NCBI GenBank assembly: GCA_041946965.1
Contig: JBHGBM010000001.1
Location: forward strand, 62,001 to 126,000
Origin: JBHGBM01 sp041946965
GTDB taxonomy: Bacteria > Acidobacteriota > Terriglobia > Bryobacterales > Bryobacteraceae
Direction of reading: 5' to 3'
DNA length: 64,000 nt
The notes below the pieces were generated by a model. It saw only the letters and a program-made list of their open reading frames with translations. It was not told where the DNA came from and searched no databases. Made by a program: the position numbers and the translations under genes. The number at the start of each line of letters is the position of its first letter. The first letter of the stretch is position 1. Below, in pieces: positions 8,955 through 17,664 of this stretch.

Positions 8955-10088
8955 CTACGCGAGACTAACCCCCATCTCCTTCCACGTGGCGCAGCGCCGT
9001 TCGTAGATCGCCTTGCGGCCCATCAGGGTGGTGAGCGCCGCGGTGGCGCCCACGCGGCTGTCCGCGAACGGGCGGCGGCCTTCGCGGATGGCGGCGTAGA
9101 AATCGCCCACCGCATCTTCGTTCATGCCCTGCTGGTCCGGCGTGAGCAGTTCACGCGGCGCGCCGGTCGCCTGCATCTCGTACAGCAGCGCGGACCCGCG
9201 CTTGATCATGATCGTGCCCTTCTCGCCGAACACCGCGTACCACTGCCCGCCGGCCAGTTCCGTCAGGTTGCGCGGGTGCAGGTGCGCTTCGCTGAACGTG
9301 AGATTCACCTGGTTGCCGTATTGGTACATCACGCTGTAGCCGTCCATGTAGTGGAGCCCGGGCGGCTCCGGGGTGGGCAGGTACACCTGGCCGTGGCCGA
9401 ACGCCGCCACCGGAAGGCTGTTCGCGATCCAGTTGCACACGTCCAGGTTGTGTACGCCGTTCTCCACGATGCGGTCGCCGGAGATCTTCGCGTCGAAGTA
9501 CCACTCCGGCAGCCGTTCCTTCGTCCCCGGCGGCTGCGCGGGACTGTGGCGCTGCGCCTTGATGATCAGCACCTTCCCGATGATGCCGCTGTGAACGTGC
9601 GGCACCGCGCCTTGCAGCCAGGGCCAGTAACGCATCTGCTGGCCGATTTGCAAGAAGACCCTGGAACCGCGCTCGGCCTTCACCACCCGGTCGACTTCCT
9701 CCGGGTGAATCCCCATCGGCTTCTCCAGGTACACGTATTTGCCGGCCTTCAGGCAGGCTTCCGCCATGTCCGCGTGCAGGTTGCATGGTGTCGCGATGTA
9801 AACCGCGTCCACGTTCTTCATGTCCACGATCTCGCGCCACTGCGCCGTGACCTTCGGGTTGAACCGCGCCGCCAGGCCCGCCGCCTTGTCGCGCTTGTTC
9901 GGATCCAGGTCGCAGATTGCGGTTACGGGAGCGCCGTCCTTCTTCAACACCTGATTCAGCAGGCTGCCGCCGCGATTGCCGACGCCGATGAACGCCGTGC
10001 GGACCTCGCGGCCCTGCGCGCCCAGTGCCTTAAGACCGGCCGCCCCCGAGCTGATCACAAAAGTTCTTCGCGTTTCGATAATGCTCAT
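8955..10088 (-). CDS. Gfo/Idh/MocA-family oxidoreductase with Tat-like leader
   Basis: 377 residues. The N-terminus TRRTFVISSGAAG resembles a twin-arginine leader. The nucleotide-binding motif is FIGVGNRGGSL, the second strand ends in AICDLDPN, and the EKP signature is in VYLEKPMG, followed by the mixed alpha/beta substrate domain (EWYFDAKISG, NGVHNLDVCNW). It probably oxidises a sugar or glycoside with bound NAD(P). ATG 10088 is chosen because the upstream in-frame extension is Arg/Pro-rich and lacks family similarity. It stands alone on the minus strand, divergent from the receiver-domain gene. Confidence 0.85.
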   Translation of the reverse strand: MSIIETRRTFVISSGAAGLKALGAQGREVRTAFIGVGNRGGSLLNQVLKKDGAPVTAICDLDPNKRDKAAGLAARFNPKVTAQWREIVDMKNVDAVYIATPCNLHADMAEACLKAGKYVYLEKPMGIHPEEVDRVVKAERGSRVFLQIGQQMRYWPWLQGAVPHVHSGIIGKVLIIKAQRHSPAQPPGTKERLPEWYFDAKISGDRIVENGVHNLDVCNWIANSLPVAAFGHGQVYLPTPEPPGLHYMDGYSVMYQYGNQVNLTFSEAHLHPRNLTELAGGQWYAVFGEKGTIMIKRGSALLYEMQATGAPRELLTPDQQGMNEDAVGDFYAAIREGRRPFADSRVGATAALTTLMGRKAIYERRCATWKEMGVSLA

Positions 10089-10294
10089 ATGGCTGGGTGC
10101 CCCGCGCACCATGCTATACCACAGGAAACTTTTACACCATCCCCCCGGGCCGTCACCCGAACCCGGAGGCCGCCGCCGCAGCCGCCCGCGATTGAAAACA
10201 AACCGGATCGCCGCCCGCACGGCTTCGTGGTGGCGCCCGCGCCGGACTCCGGCCCTCGGCTTGCAACAGAAACCTGCCCACAGGAGGTCTCACC

Positions 10295-10741
10295 ATGAAA
10301 AAGCGTCCCGTGAATCCAACTGCGAAAACGGCGGTCCTTTCCGTCAGTCCTCTGGAAGAAGATCACTCGTCGCTGCGGGCGATGCTGAACCATTCGGCGT
10401 GGGACCTGCGCGAAGCGCGAACCGTCGCCGCCGCCCTGGTCCTCGTGCGCAAGCGGGAAATCGGCGTGGTCCTTTGCGATTGTGATTTGAAACCGGGCGC
10501 CTGGATCGACATGCTCGAAAAGCTACAGTCCCTGCGAAACCCGCCGCCCCTGATCGTCACCTCGCGGCTTGCCGACGAACGGCTCTGGGCTGAAGCCCTC
10601 AACCTCGGCGCTTACGACGTGTTGGCCAAACCGTTCGAGGCCGAAGAACTGGTCCGCAGCCTAAGCCTGGCATCGTCTCAGCGGCGCTGGCGGCAGGGCA
10701 TGCCCGTCATGGCGGCCAATGCCGCCCGGGCCGCCTGTTAA
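10295..10741 (+). CDS. Stand-alone receiver (response regulator) domain protein
   Basis: 148 residues consisting of one CheY-like receiver domain with no output domain. Acidic residues EED (21-23), a phospho-acceptor region VVLCDCDLKPG (Asp62 or Asp64), a Thr after VIV, and the conserved lysine in VLAKPFEAEELV are visible. The spacing between Asp62 and Pro67 is one residue longer than usual, so phosphorylation is likely but not certain. A strong Shine-Dalgarno (AGGAGG) precedes ATG 10295. No histidine kinase is nearby; the partner must be encoded elsewhere. Confidence 0.8.
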   Translation: MKKRPVNPTAKTAVLSVSPLEEDHSSLRAMLNHSAWDLREARTVAAALVLVRKREIGVVLCDCDLKPGAWIDMLEKLQSLRNPPPLIVTSRLADERLWAEALNLGAYDVLAKPFEAEELVRSLSLASSQRRWRQGMPVMAANAARAAC

Positions 10742-10752
10742 TTTGCCGCGGC

Positions 10753-10782
10753 GTGACGCACGGCGCGGGCGTTTGCCATAAT
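10753..10782 (+). promoter_or_regulatory. Possible sigma-70-type promoter for the sulfatase gene
   Basis: GTGACG (10753-10758) and CATAAT (10777-10782) are separated by 18 bases, 4/6 and 5/6 matches to the consensus, about 34 bases before the ATG of the sulfatase. It lies in the only gap between the receiver gene and the sulfatase. Assigned by eye. Confidence 0.35.
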
Positions 10783-10816
10783 GTGACTTCGTTCGATACG
10801 CAACGGAGGTCACACC

Positions 10817-12334
10817 ATGCCGAACTGCCTGCATCCCTCCCGGCGGGCCTTTCTGTCCGCTCTTGGCGCTTCCACCCTTCTCCGCGGAGCGCAGCCATCC
10901 AAACCGAACGTCGTAGTGATCCTCGCCGACGACCTCGGCTACGGCGACCTGAGCTGCTATGGCGCCACCAAGCTCCAGACCCCGAATCTCGACCGCCTCG
11001 CGCGCCAGGGCGTGCGCTTCACCAACGCTTACACCCCATCCTCGGTCTGCTCCCCCACACGTTACGGGCTCATGACCGGCCGCTACTGCTGGCGCACCAG
11101 CCTGCAACGCCAGGTCCTCAACGTCAACGCTCCGCTGCACATCGAGCCCTCCCGCCTCACTCTCTCGTCGTTGTTTAAGAAGCACGGCTACACCTCGGCC
11201 GCCATCGGCAAATGGCACCTGGGATACGGCAACCCTCCGGCGGTGGACTGGAACCGGCCGCTGCGGCCCGGGCCCCTCGAGCTCGGCTTCTCCTACCACT
11301 TCGGCGTGCCATCGAATCACGGCGACATCACCCGCGCCTTTGTGCGCAATGACGCGCTCGTCGGGCGCGCTCCCGGGGTGCCCTACGCTCCCGGCACGCC
11401 GGACACGCAAGCCACCGGCCTCTCCCAGCCGCGCGTGGACGACCGCGTCAACGTGACCCTCGCCGGCGAATCCGTCGCCTTCCTGGAACGCAGCGCCAGG
11501 CAGCCCTTCTTCCTTTACTTCACGCCCGTGGCCGTCCACAACCCCGTCACCCCCAACAAACAGTTCCGGGGCAAGGCCGCCGCCGGACTCTACGGCGACT
11601 ACGTCGGCGAGCTCGACTGGGCCGTCGGCCAGGTGCTCGCCGCCCTCGACCGCCTGAAACTCGCCGGCAACACGCTGGTCCTGTTCAGCAGCGACAATGG
11701 CGGCGTCGTCATGCCCTACGGTCAGTCCGAAGGACAGGCCCGCGAGTTTCCCCTCAACCTCGAAGACGATACCGGCGGCGCGGTATCGAAGCACTACCGC
11801 GTCGCGCAGGCCGAGGCCGGCAGAGCGGGCCATCGCATCGTGGCCAGCCTCCGCGGCCGCAAGCACAGCATCTACGAAGGCGGGTTCCGCGTGCCCTACA
11901 TCGTCCGATGGCCTGGACACACCACCGCGGGAAGCACGAGCACCGAAGTGGTCTCGCTGGTCGATACCCTGGCCACCTGCGCCGGCATACTCCGCGAACC
12001 GCTGCCGCGCGACGCCGCCGAGGACAGCTACGACGTGCTGCCCGCCATCCTCGGCCGCAAGCTCGAAAAGCCCATCCGGGAAGCCACCGTGCTCCACAGC
12101 GCCGAAGGCGTGTTCGCCATCCGCCAGGGGCCGTGGAAGCTCATCGAAGCGCGCACCTGGAACGACAAGCTGCGCAGCCCTTGGCGCGCCGAAGCCGTCA
12201 ACCAGCTCTACAACCTCGCCGCCGACCCGCAAGAGCGGAACAACCTCTGGGAGCAACACCCCGGCATCGCCGCGCGCCTCAAGGCGCTGCTCGAAAAATA
12301 CCGTCAACAAGGCTTCAGCCGCCCCATGGCCTGA
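10817..12334 (+). CDS. Sulfatase, Cys-type, Tat-exported
   Basis: 505-residue arylsulfatase-family enzyme removing sulfate esters, probably from a sulfated glycan. RRAFLSALG (residues 9-17) is a twin-arginine leader. Metal ligands lie in VILADDLGYGD (Asp38/39). The formylglycine motif CSPTR has Cys78, so maturation by FGE or an anaerobic maturase is required; neither is in the window. The KWHLG motif and a C-terminal FSSDNGG metal site are present. Good ribosome site (CGGAGG). The next plus-strand genes (12406, 13726) follow at 71 and 24 bases and may share the message. Confidence 0.92.
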   Translation: MPNCLHPSRRAFLSALGASTLLRGAQPSKPNVVVILADDLGYGDLSCYGATKLQTPNLDRLARQGVRFTNAYTPSSVCSPTRYGLMTGRYCWRTSLQRQVLNVNAPLHIEPSRLTLSSLFKKHGYTSAAIGKWHLGYGNPPAVDWNRPLRPGPLELGFSYHFGVPSNHGDITRAFVRNDALVGRAPGVPYAPGTPDTQATGLSQPRVDDRVNVTLAGESVAFLERSARQPFFLYFTPVAVHNPVTPNKQFRGKAAAGLYGDYVGELDWAVGQVLAALDRLKLAGNTLVLFSSDNGGVVMPYGQSEGQAREFPLNLEDDTGGAVSKHYRVAQAEAGRAGHRIVASLRGRKHSIYEGGFRVPYIVRWPGHTTAGSTSTEVVSLVDTLATCAGILREPLPRDAAEDSYDVLPAILGRKLEKPIREATVLHSAEGVFAIRQGPWKLIEARTWNDKLRSPWRAEAVNQLYNLAADPQERNNLWEQHPGIAARLKALLEKYRQQGFSRPMA

Positions 12335-12405
12335 GTGCTTGGGCGTGCGCGGACTGTGCTGCTATCCTGAGAGGTCGCCGAGACCATACGATTACGGAGG
12401 ATTCC

Positions 12406-13701
12406 ATGAGCGCTAAAGCGAGGACTGCTCTAAAAGTCAAACTCTACCGTTCCGACTTGCCCATTGTGGAGGAAGGGGCGGCGGAGACGGTGCAAGCCGC
12501 TGCTGAAGCCGGTGGGGGCGTGCTCCGATGTTTCCCGAGTTTCGTGGGACGAAAGTTCTGCCTTCCGGGCAAGAACCTGGAACTGGCCGACGAGGACTAC
12601 TTCCCCGAAGGCCCCAACGGGTGGGCGATCGACGAACGATGGAACGGCAGCGCCATCCTCGCCGACACCGGAAACGGCATCCACGGCGAAGGCCTCTGCC
12701 ACTTCCATCATCCCGATGGATTCCTCATCCCCATGGACGCGGCCGTGCACGGGGCCCCCAATTTCATGGTCGGTCCCATGTACCGCACCCTGGGCGGCAC
12801 CGGCTTTTATAACAAGGAGTTCGATAACCTCTACCCGCTCGGCCACCACAGCCACCCCTGGAAACCGGAAGCCTACAACTTCAACGCCTGGCGCAACAAG
12901 CGTTACAAGAACGACTGCCACACCTCCATCGGTCTCATGCACTACGTCACCGAGGAGATGCTGGCGGACATGGTGCGCGACTTCCTCGCCGGCCGCGACA
13001 ACCACATCCGCAGCCACGCACGCCACCTGCTCATCCGTATGGGCACCGGTTTCTTCACTCCCACCCGCACCCTGCACGGGCCCGCCGCGGTCAACACCGA
13101 AGAGCCGCAGCGCGATCGCGACGACTTCCGCTTCTACCAGAGCCACGTGCTGTGTCCGGACGGCGAAGTGTTCCTCGGCCAGGAACTCCTGTTACGCCAC
13201 CTGCCCGAAGAACTCGAGGGAGAGGATCGCGTCTGGCGCCTGGTCTCTGATATCGATCTGCGCCGCAACAAGGACCCCTACATCGTCGAGAAGCACCTCC
13301 TCATGCCCATCGTCGACCAGGAAGTCAGTCGCGACGGTTTCCGCGACGAGTGGCGCGTCTACGGCAAGCCCAACGGCGACGAGCTGTTCAGCCTCCGCCA
13401 GTTTGAACTGGCGCCGCGCGCCGAAACCGTGCTCACCGGGCCCGCATCCCTGTGCATCATCCACTTCAGCCACGGCCGGGGCGTCATCGGCAACCAGAAG
13501 GTCGAGGTCAAATCGGGCATCCGCCTCGGCGAGCCGCTCGACGACGAGTTCGTCATCCCCTACGACGTGGCCCGGCATGGCGGCGGCGTGCGCCTGGTGA
13601 ACACCAGCGACACCGAACCGCTGGTCGGCACCCGCTGCTGGGGACCGGAAGCCTGGGGCCACAAGATGCCCAAGGCCCCGTTCGAAACCTGGCCCGATTA
13701 G
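12406..13701 (+). CDS. Conserved-looking protein of unknown function (possible cupin-type fold)
   Basis: 431 residues, no signal peptide, so cytosolic. I do not recognise the family. Rich in His, Asp, Trp and aromatic residues (CHFHHPDGF, YPLGHHSHPW, RTLHGPAA). Segments such as VIGNQKVEVKSG and a late VPL-type strand pattern recall cupin or mannose-6-phosphate-isomerase-like double-stranded beta-helix proteins, which is only a guess. ATG 12406 is set by GGAGG 6 bases upstream; the longer open frame runs antisense-like through the sulfatase gene and is not coding. It lies between a sulfatase and exonuclease III. Confidence 0.7.
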   Translation: MSAKARTALKVKLYRSDLPIVEEGAAETVQAAAEAGGGVLRCFPSFVGRKFCLPGKNLELADEDYFPEGPNGWAIDERWNGSAILADTGNGIHGEGLCHFHHPDGFLIPMDAAVHGAPNFMVGPMYRTLGGTGFYNKEFDNLYPLGHHSHPWKPEAYNFNAWRNKRYKNDCHTSIGLMHYVTEEMLADMVRDFLAGRDNHIRSHARHLLIRMGTGFFTPTRTLHGPAAVNTEEPQRDRDDFRFYQSHVLCPDGEVFLGQELLLRHLPEELEGEDRVWRLVSDIDLRRNKDPYIVEKHLLMPIVDQEVSRDGFRDEWRVYGKPNGDELFSLRQFELAPRAETVLTGPASLCIIHFSHGRGVIGNQKVEVKSGIRLGEPLDDEFVIPYDVARHGGGVRLVNTSDTEPLVGTRCWGPEAWGHKMPKAPFETWPD

Positions 13702-13725
13702 CCACAACGGCGGCGGGCCGCTCGA

Positions 13726-14511
13726 ATGAAGATCGCAAGCTGGAACATCAACTCGATCCGCCGCCGCCTTCCCATCCTGCTGGAATGGCTCGAGCGCCAT
13801 CGGCCCGACATCATGTGCCTCCAGGAAACCAAGGTGCGGGATTCCGAGTTTCCCGAAACCGCGCTCCGCGACGCCGGCTACCACCCCACGTTCCGCGGAA
13901 TGAAGGGCTACAACGGCGTTGCCACCCTCACCCTCACACCGCCTGAGTCGGTCGTCTACGGTCTCGCCGAAGGCCCCGATAATGAGGACGTCCGCGTGCT
14001 CGAAACCGCGGCCGGCGGCATCACGATCGTCAACACCTACGTGCCCCAGGGGTACAAGGTCGGCGCCGGGAAGTACCTCTACAAGCTCGAATGGTTCTCG
14101 CGCATCCGCGCCTGCTTTGAGAAACGGCTGAGTCCGGCAGCGCACATCGTCTGGACCGGCGACATGAACGTCGCGCCGGAACCCATCGATGTCTATCACC
14201 CCGACCGCCGCGTGAACGACCCCGGCTTCCATATCGACGCCCGCAACGCCTACCGCCGCGCCGTCGAGTGGGGCTTCGTCGACGTGTTCCGGATGCTGCA
14301 TCCGGACCGGGTCCAGTACACTTACTGGGACTATTTCCGCAACGCGCTGGAAAACAACCGTGGCTGGCGCATCGACCACATCCTGGCGACCCGCCCCCTC
14401 GCCGCCCTCTGTACGCAGTGCGAAGTCGATATGGAACCCAGACGCGCCCCCGGCGCCTCGGACCACGCCGTCATCTGGGCGGAGTTTGACACCGCCTCGC
14501 TACGGTTGTAG
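13726..14511 (+). CDS. xth: Exodeoxyribonuclease III
   Basis: 261 residues, the usual length. AP endonuclease / 3'-5' exonuclease of base-excision repair, Mg-dependent, cytosolic. Family motifs are all visible: the N-terminal KIASWNINSIRRR, the metal-binding Glu in CLQETKV, YVPQG, the WTGDMNVAP catalytic Asp/Asn pair, RIDHIL, and the final SDHAVIWAEF with the catalytic His. It begins 24 bases after the unknown protein's stop and may be expressed with it, but this is a housekeeping repair gene without an obvious link to the sulfatase. Confidence 0.96.
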   Translation: MKIASWNINSIRRRLPILLEWLERHRPDIMCLQETKVRDSEFPETALRDAGYHPTFRGMKGYNGVATLTLTPPESVVYGLAEGPDNEDVRVLETAAGGITIVNTYVPQGYKVGAGKYLYKLEWFSRIRACFEKRLSPAAHIVWTGDMNVAPEPIDVYHPDRRVNDPGFHIDARNAYRRAVEWGFVDVFRMLHPDRVQYTYWDYFRNALENNRGWRIDHILATRPLAALCTQCEVDMEPRRAPGASDHAVIWAEFDTASLRL

Positions 14512-14564
14512 CCTCTGCCGCTAAAGCGCTCTACATTGTAAAAGAGGCCGCGAAACGCGATCTT

Positions 14565-16058
14565 CTAACGCGCCGTGTCCGGCGAGGCCCGGACGGCGCG
14601 CTCGAAGGCCCAGTCGCGGATGTGGCTGATTTGCTCCTTCATGGTGCGGGAGAGCGGCACGGTCCTCGCCGCGATGGTGATGAGATCGCGGTCGGTCACC
14701 TGGCGGTCTTCCAGGCGCGCCTTGGTGATGCCGGAAACCACGCATTGCTCGATCTCGGCGCCGGTCCAGCCGTTGGTGAACTGCATCAGCTCCCGGTAGT
14801 CGAAGCCGGCGTCATCCACCTTGCGCCGCTTCAGGTGAATGCGGAAGATCTCGACCCGCTCCTCCGGTGAAGGCAGATCGACGAAAAAGACTTCATCGAA
14901 ACGCCCTTTACGGATCATCTCCGCGGGAAGCAGGTCGATGCGGTTGGCGGTGGCGGCCACGAACAGCCCGCCGGCTTTTTCCTGCATCCAGGTCAGGAAG
15001 AAGGCGAACATCCTGCCTTGTTCGCCGGTGGAGGCGGCGGAGGTGATGCCCATTTCGATCTCGTCGAACCAAAGCACGGCCGGCGCCATTTCCTCCATCA
15101 TCTTGCAGGCGGCGACGAAGGCGCCCTCAGGCTTCCCGTGGCGTCCGGAAAAGATTTCGATCATGTCGATGCGGTACAGCGGAAGCTGAAAACAGGAAGC
15201 GATGGCCTTGACGCACGCGCTCTTGCCGCATCCCGGGATGCCCATGAGAAGCACGCCCTTGGGCACGATCTCCTCGCTCAGGCTTTCGCGCATCTGAAAC
15301 AGCTTGCGGCGCTCCAACAGCCACCCTTTCAGAGTTTCCAGACCGCCGATGTCCGCCATTCCTTTGCCGTCGGAAATGCACTCCACGTAGCCGGTGCGGG
15401 CGATCAGCAACTGCTTCTCGGCGACCAGCGCGGGGATGGCGTCCGGCCCCAGCGGACCCGCGGCGCGGGCGCGCCGCACGGCGTAGCGGGCCTCATCGAG
15501 CGTGAGCCCGCGCAGCGCCGGGACCATCCGCTCCAGGGCCGCCTCGCCGGCGTCGCCCGCTTCGCGCCGCAGGAAATCGAGCAACTCCACGTGATCCGGC
15601 GGCCGGAGTTCCAGGAACATGACGCTGCGTTCGAGCTCGTCCGGAATGAACTGCACCGGCGAGGTGATGACCACGAGCTTCCCTTGGTCCAGGCACGTGG
15701 TGTAGAAATCGCGCAGGCGGCGTACGATCTCGGGATCGTCGCGCAGCGGCTGATGGAAGTCCTCGAGATGAAAAATGGCGGCGCCCCGGTACGCGATGAT
15801 GAAATCGAGCGCTTTGCGCGGGTCGCACGTGCCCGCCTCGGGCTCTCCTTCATCGGTCCGGATGCCCTCGGTCACGCTCCAGGTCCACACGGGCACGGGC
15901 GTTCCGGGAATGAGGGATTTCGCCAGATCGCGCAGCACCAGCGCCACCCGCTGCTCTTCCGAAGTACGGATATACGTGAGCGGACGGCCGGACTCGAACA
16001 CGTCGCGGATCATCTTCGCCGCGCGGCTTTCGGCAGACGGTTGCTTTACGGGCGCCAT
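14565..16058 (-). CDS. AAA+ ATPase of the Ycf46 type
   Basis: About 497 residues. The N-terminal half is a degenerate ATPase-like domain; the C-terminal half is a full AAA+ module with Walker A GIPGCGKS, Walker B VLWFDEIE, the sensor segment ATANRIDLL and an arginine-finger-like IRKGRFDEVFF. This layout (inactive plus active module, lid at the end) is that of Ycf46 proteins, known from plastids and cyanobacteria but widespread in bacteria without a settled role. ATG 16058 is preferred over GTG 16067 because GAGAGG lies 8 bases before it. Convergent with exonuclease III. Confidence 0.85.
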   Translation of the reverse strand: MAPVKQPSAESRAAKMIRDVFESGRPLTYIRTSEEQRVALVLRDLAKSLIPGTPVPVWTWSVTEGIRTDEGEPEAGTCDPRKALDFIIAYRGAAIFHLEDFHQPLRDDPEIVRRLRDFYTTCLDQGKLVVITSPVQFIPDELERSVMFLELRPPDHVELLDFLRREAGDAGEAALERMVPALRGLTLDEARYAVRRARAAGPLGPDAIPALVAEKQLLIARTGYVECISDGKGMADIGGLETLKGWLLERRKLFQMRESLSEEIVPKGVLLMGIPGCGKSACVKAIASCFQLPLYRIDMIEIFSGRHGKPEGAFVAACKMMEEMAPAVLWFDEIEMGITSAASTGEQGRMFAFFLTWMQEKAGGLFVAATANRIDLLPAEMIRKGRFDEVFFVDLPSPEERVEIFRIHLKRRKVDDAGFDYRELMQFTNGWTGAEIEQCVVSGITKARLEDRQVTDRDLITIAARTVPLSRTMKEQISHIRDWAFERAVRASPDTAR

Positions 16059-16140
16059 GAGGTTCACCTCTCATTATCGCGAACAACGATGCTTCAATCC
16101 CCTCGCACATGCGATTCGTCATGACCGCGGCCGGCCCTGG

Positions 16141-16365
16141 TGCAAGGGCCACCTGATCACGGTAGACTGGCGCGACATCGAGCGCGCCAACGGCCGCTTC
16201 GACTGGCGCATGCTGGATGCCCGCTATGAAGTAGACGTGCGCGTGGTCTATCTGGACGAAGGCCGCGGCAAGTGGGCGATCGAGTACGACGCCGTCTCCG
16301 GCCCGCGGAAGACCGCGCTGGAGGTCCGCCAGACCGGAGACCGCAAGGGGAACTGGGGCGAGTAG
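16141..16365 (+). pseudogene. Remnant of a glycoside-hydrolase-like gene
   Basis: An open frame without a plausible start codon. It reads WRDIERANGRFDW, a phrase typical of the first barrel strands of GH-A enzymes (as in beta-galactosidases), and then within a few residues switches to ARYEVDVRVVYLDEG and WAIEYDA, which resembles a C-terminal beta domain, ending in TAG at 16363. This looks like the two ends of a larger gene joined by an internal deletion. The upstream part of the frame is antisense to the AAA+ gene and not meaningful. It could also be a chance frame, but the amino-acid pattern argues against that. Confidence 0.4.
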
Positions 16366-16390
16366 CGCGCAAGCTTTGCGTGCGCTTGCC

Positions 16391-16422
16391 GCCCCGCGCG
16401 CGGCTTTTGCGCGGCGCGAGGC
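16391..16422 (+). terminator. Imperfect GC hairpin with following pyrimidine run
   Basis: GC-rich imperfect inverted repeat after the remnant gene's stop, with a loop around TTTT, followed by CCCTTCTTT. It may end transcription coming from the left before the redox operon. A 10-base palindrome (GCTAGCTAGC, 16453-16462) lies between it and the first gene. Confidence 0.3.
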
Positions 16423-16517
16423 CCTTCTTTAGACGTAAGTATCCTGTTTTCAGCTAGCTAGCGTTTGGCCTCTGTGCTGCCTTGAGAGGGATCGCAGATC
16501 ACAAGGAGACCCTCTCA

Positions 16518-17279
16518 ATGAAACGCTTTCTGATTGCAGTACCCGCTATCGCTTTGATCTTCGCCGCGCAGGCCGCGGCGCAAGGCCCGTTCGGCCGGGG
16601 TGGACAGCAGGGAGCCGGCGTTCGCGCCTCCTCCCTGGACATGACCAAGGTCCAGACCATTGCCGGCAAGGTAGGCGCCATCGATATCAGTCTCGGCGCC
16701 CAGTACCCGACTTTCACCGTCGGCGCCGTCACCATTAAGGCCGCGCCGGTGTGGTTCTTGCTCGACAACGACTTCGAACTCAAGGCGGGAGACGCCGTCA
16801 GCGTGTCGGCCGCGCCTTCCACCGTTGCGAACGATTCATACCTCTACGCCATCCAGATCACCAACACCGCGACGGGGGCGAAGATCGTGCTGCGCGACAA
16901 CAACGGTTTGCCGCTGTGGAGCGGTCCCGGCGCCGGCCGCGGGAACCCTGATGCGATCCGCGATGGCACGTGCGCTGGCTGCGTGGACGCCGCCACCATC
17001 GCCACCATTGCCGGCACGGTCGAGAAGGTGGTCATGGGCTACGGCATCCAGATGCCCTCTCTGGTGGTGAAGGGCGCCGACGGCAAGCTGATCACGATGA
17101 AGATCGGACCGGAGCGCACCCTGCTCCAAGCCGATTTCGAACTGAAGGCGGGCGATCGCGTGACCGCCAGGTACGCCTACGCCACCTGCTCTGAGGAGTA
17201 CGTGGCCCTGCAACTGACGAACGCCTCGGGTGTGGTTGTCACCCTGCGCAACGACGACGGCACCCCGGCCTGGAACTAA
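16518..17279 (+). CDS. Secreted two-repeat beta-rich protein of unknown function
   Basis: 253 residues with signal peptide (cleavage after AAAQ). Two homologous halves: each has TIAG-KV or TIAGTVEKV, a (D/A)FELKAGD motif, an A(I/L)QLTN strand and ends in LRDNNGLPLW or LRNDDGTPAW. The halves are joined by a linker with a CxxC motif (GTCAGCVD). No known domain recognised; the repeats look like small beta-barrels, and the CxxC could hold a metal or form a disulfide. Shine-Dalgarno AAGGAG at 16503. First gene of an operon with a tiny Cys-rich protein, a TonB receptor and a membrane Fe-S protein. Confidence 0.75.
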   Translation: MKRFLIAVPAIALIFAAQAAAQGPFGRGGQQGAGVRASSLDMTKVQTIAGKVGAIDISLGAQYPTFTVGAVTIKAAPVWFLLDNDFELKAGDAVSVSAAPSTVANDSYLYAIQITNTATGAKIVLRDNNGLPLWSGPGAGRGNPDAIRDGTCAGCVDAATIATIAGTVEKVVMGYGIQMPSLVVKGADGKLITMKIGPERTLLQADFELKAGDRVTARYAYATCSEEYVALQLTNASGVVVTLRNDDGTPAWN

Positions 17280-17290
17280 GGAGATAGACC

Positions 17291-17605
17291 ATGAAGACGA
17301 CACTTCTCACTCTGGCGGCCGGCATGCTGGTGTTCACTCTCACAGCTTTCGGCCAGAACGCGCAACCGCAAACCAATGCGCGTCCCAACGCTCCCCATGC
17401 CTGGGGCGACAAGAACAAGGACGGCATCTGCGATGTGACCGGGAAACCGGTCGGGCAGGGCCGGGCTCAGGCCGGCGCCGGGCGGATGGGCCGGATGGGA
17501 CGGCGCGGCCGCGGCCAGATGCGCGGCGGCATGTGCAACTGCTGCATGCAGAGCCAGGCGGCGGCGCCCGCGCCCGCACCCGCGCCGCCCGCGGCCAAGA
17601 AGTAG
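17291..17605 (+). CDS. Small secreted Met/Arg/Cys-rich protein
   Basis: 104 residues with signal peptide (cleavage after AFGQ). The mature part has a calcium-loop-like DKNKDGICDVTG, a basic Met/Gly segment (GRMGRMGRRGRGQMRGG), a cysteine cluster MCNCCMQ and an Ala-Pro tail. The Cys/Met cluster suggests metal (copper-like) binding; that is inference. Ribosome site AAGGAG, 11 bases after the previous stop, so translationally linked. Low-complexity composition means homology searches may miss relatives. Confidence 0.7.
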   Translation: MKTTLLTLAAGMLVFTLTAFGQNAQPQTNARPNAPHAWGDKNKDGICDVTGKPVGQGRAQAGAGRMGRMGRRGRGQMRGGMCNCCMQSQAAAPAPAPAPPAAKK

Positions 17606-17617
17606 GAGAACGACGCT

Positions 17618-17643
17618 GCCGGGCGGCGGTTTAGCCGCCCGGC
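17618..17643 (+). terminator. Perfect 10-bp hairpin between operon genes
   Basis: GCCGGGCGGC, loop GGTTTA, GCCGCCCGGC, located between the small Cys-rich gene and the TonB receptor gene. No U-run follows, so rather than a strong terminator it may be an attenuator or a processing/stability element that makes the small secreted proteins more abundant than the receptor. Confidence 0.5.
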
Positions 17644-17664
17644 GGCAGGCGCCCGGAGGCTGTC

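Noticed and set aside
11908..12405. Upstream extension of the unknown protein at 12406
   Set aside because: It overlaps the sulfatase in another frame and has shadow-type composition; GGAGG sets the start at 12406.
16453..16462. GCTAGCTAGC palindrome as an operator of the redox operon
   Set aside because: It is a simple 10-base self-complementary repeat, too short to support a regulator site without conservation data.
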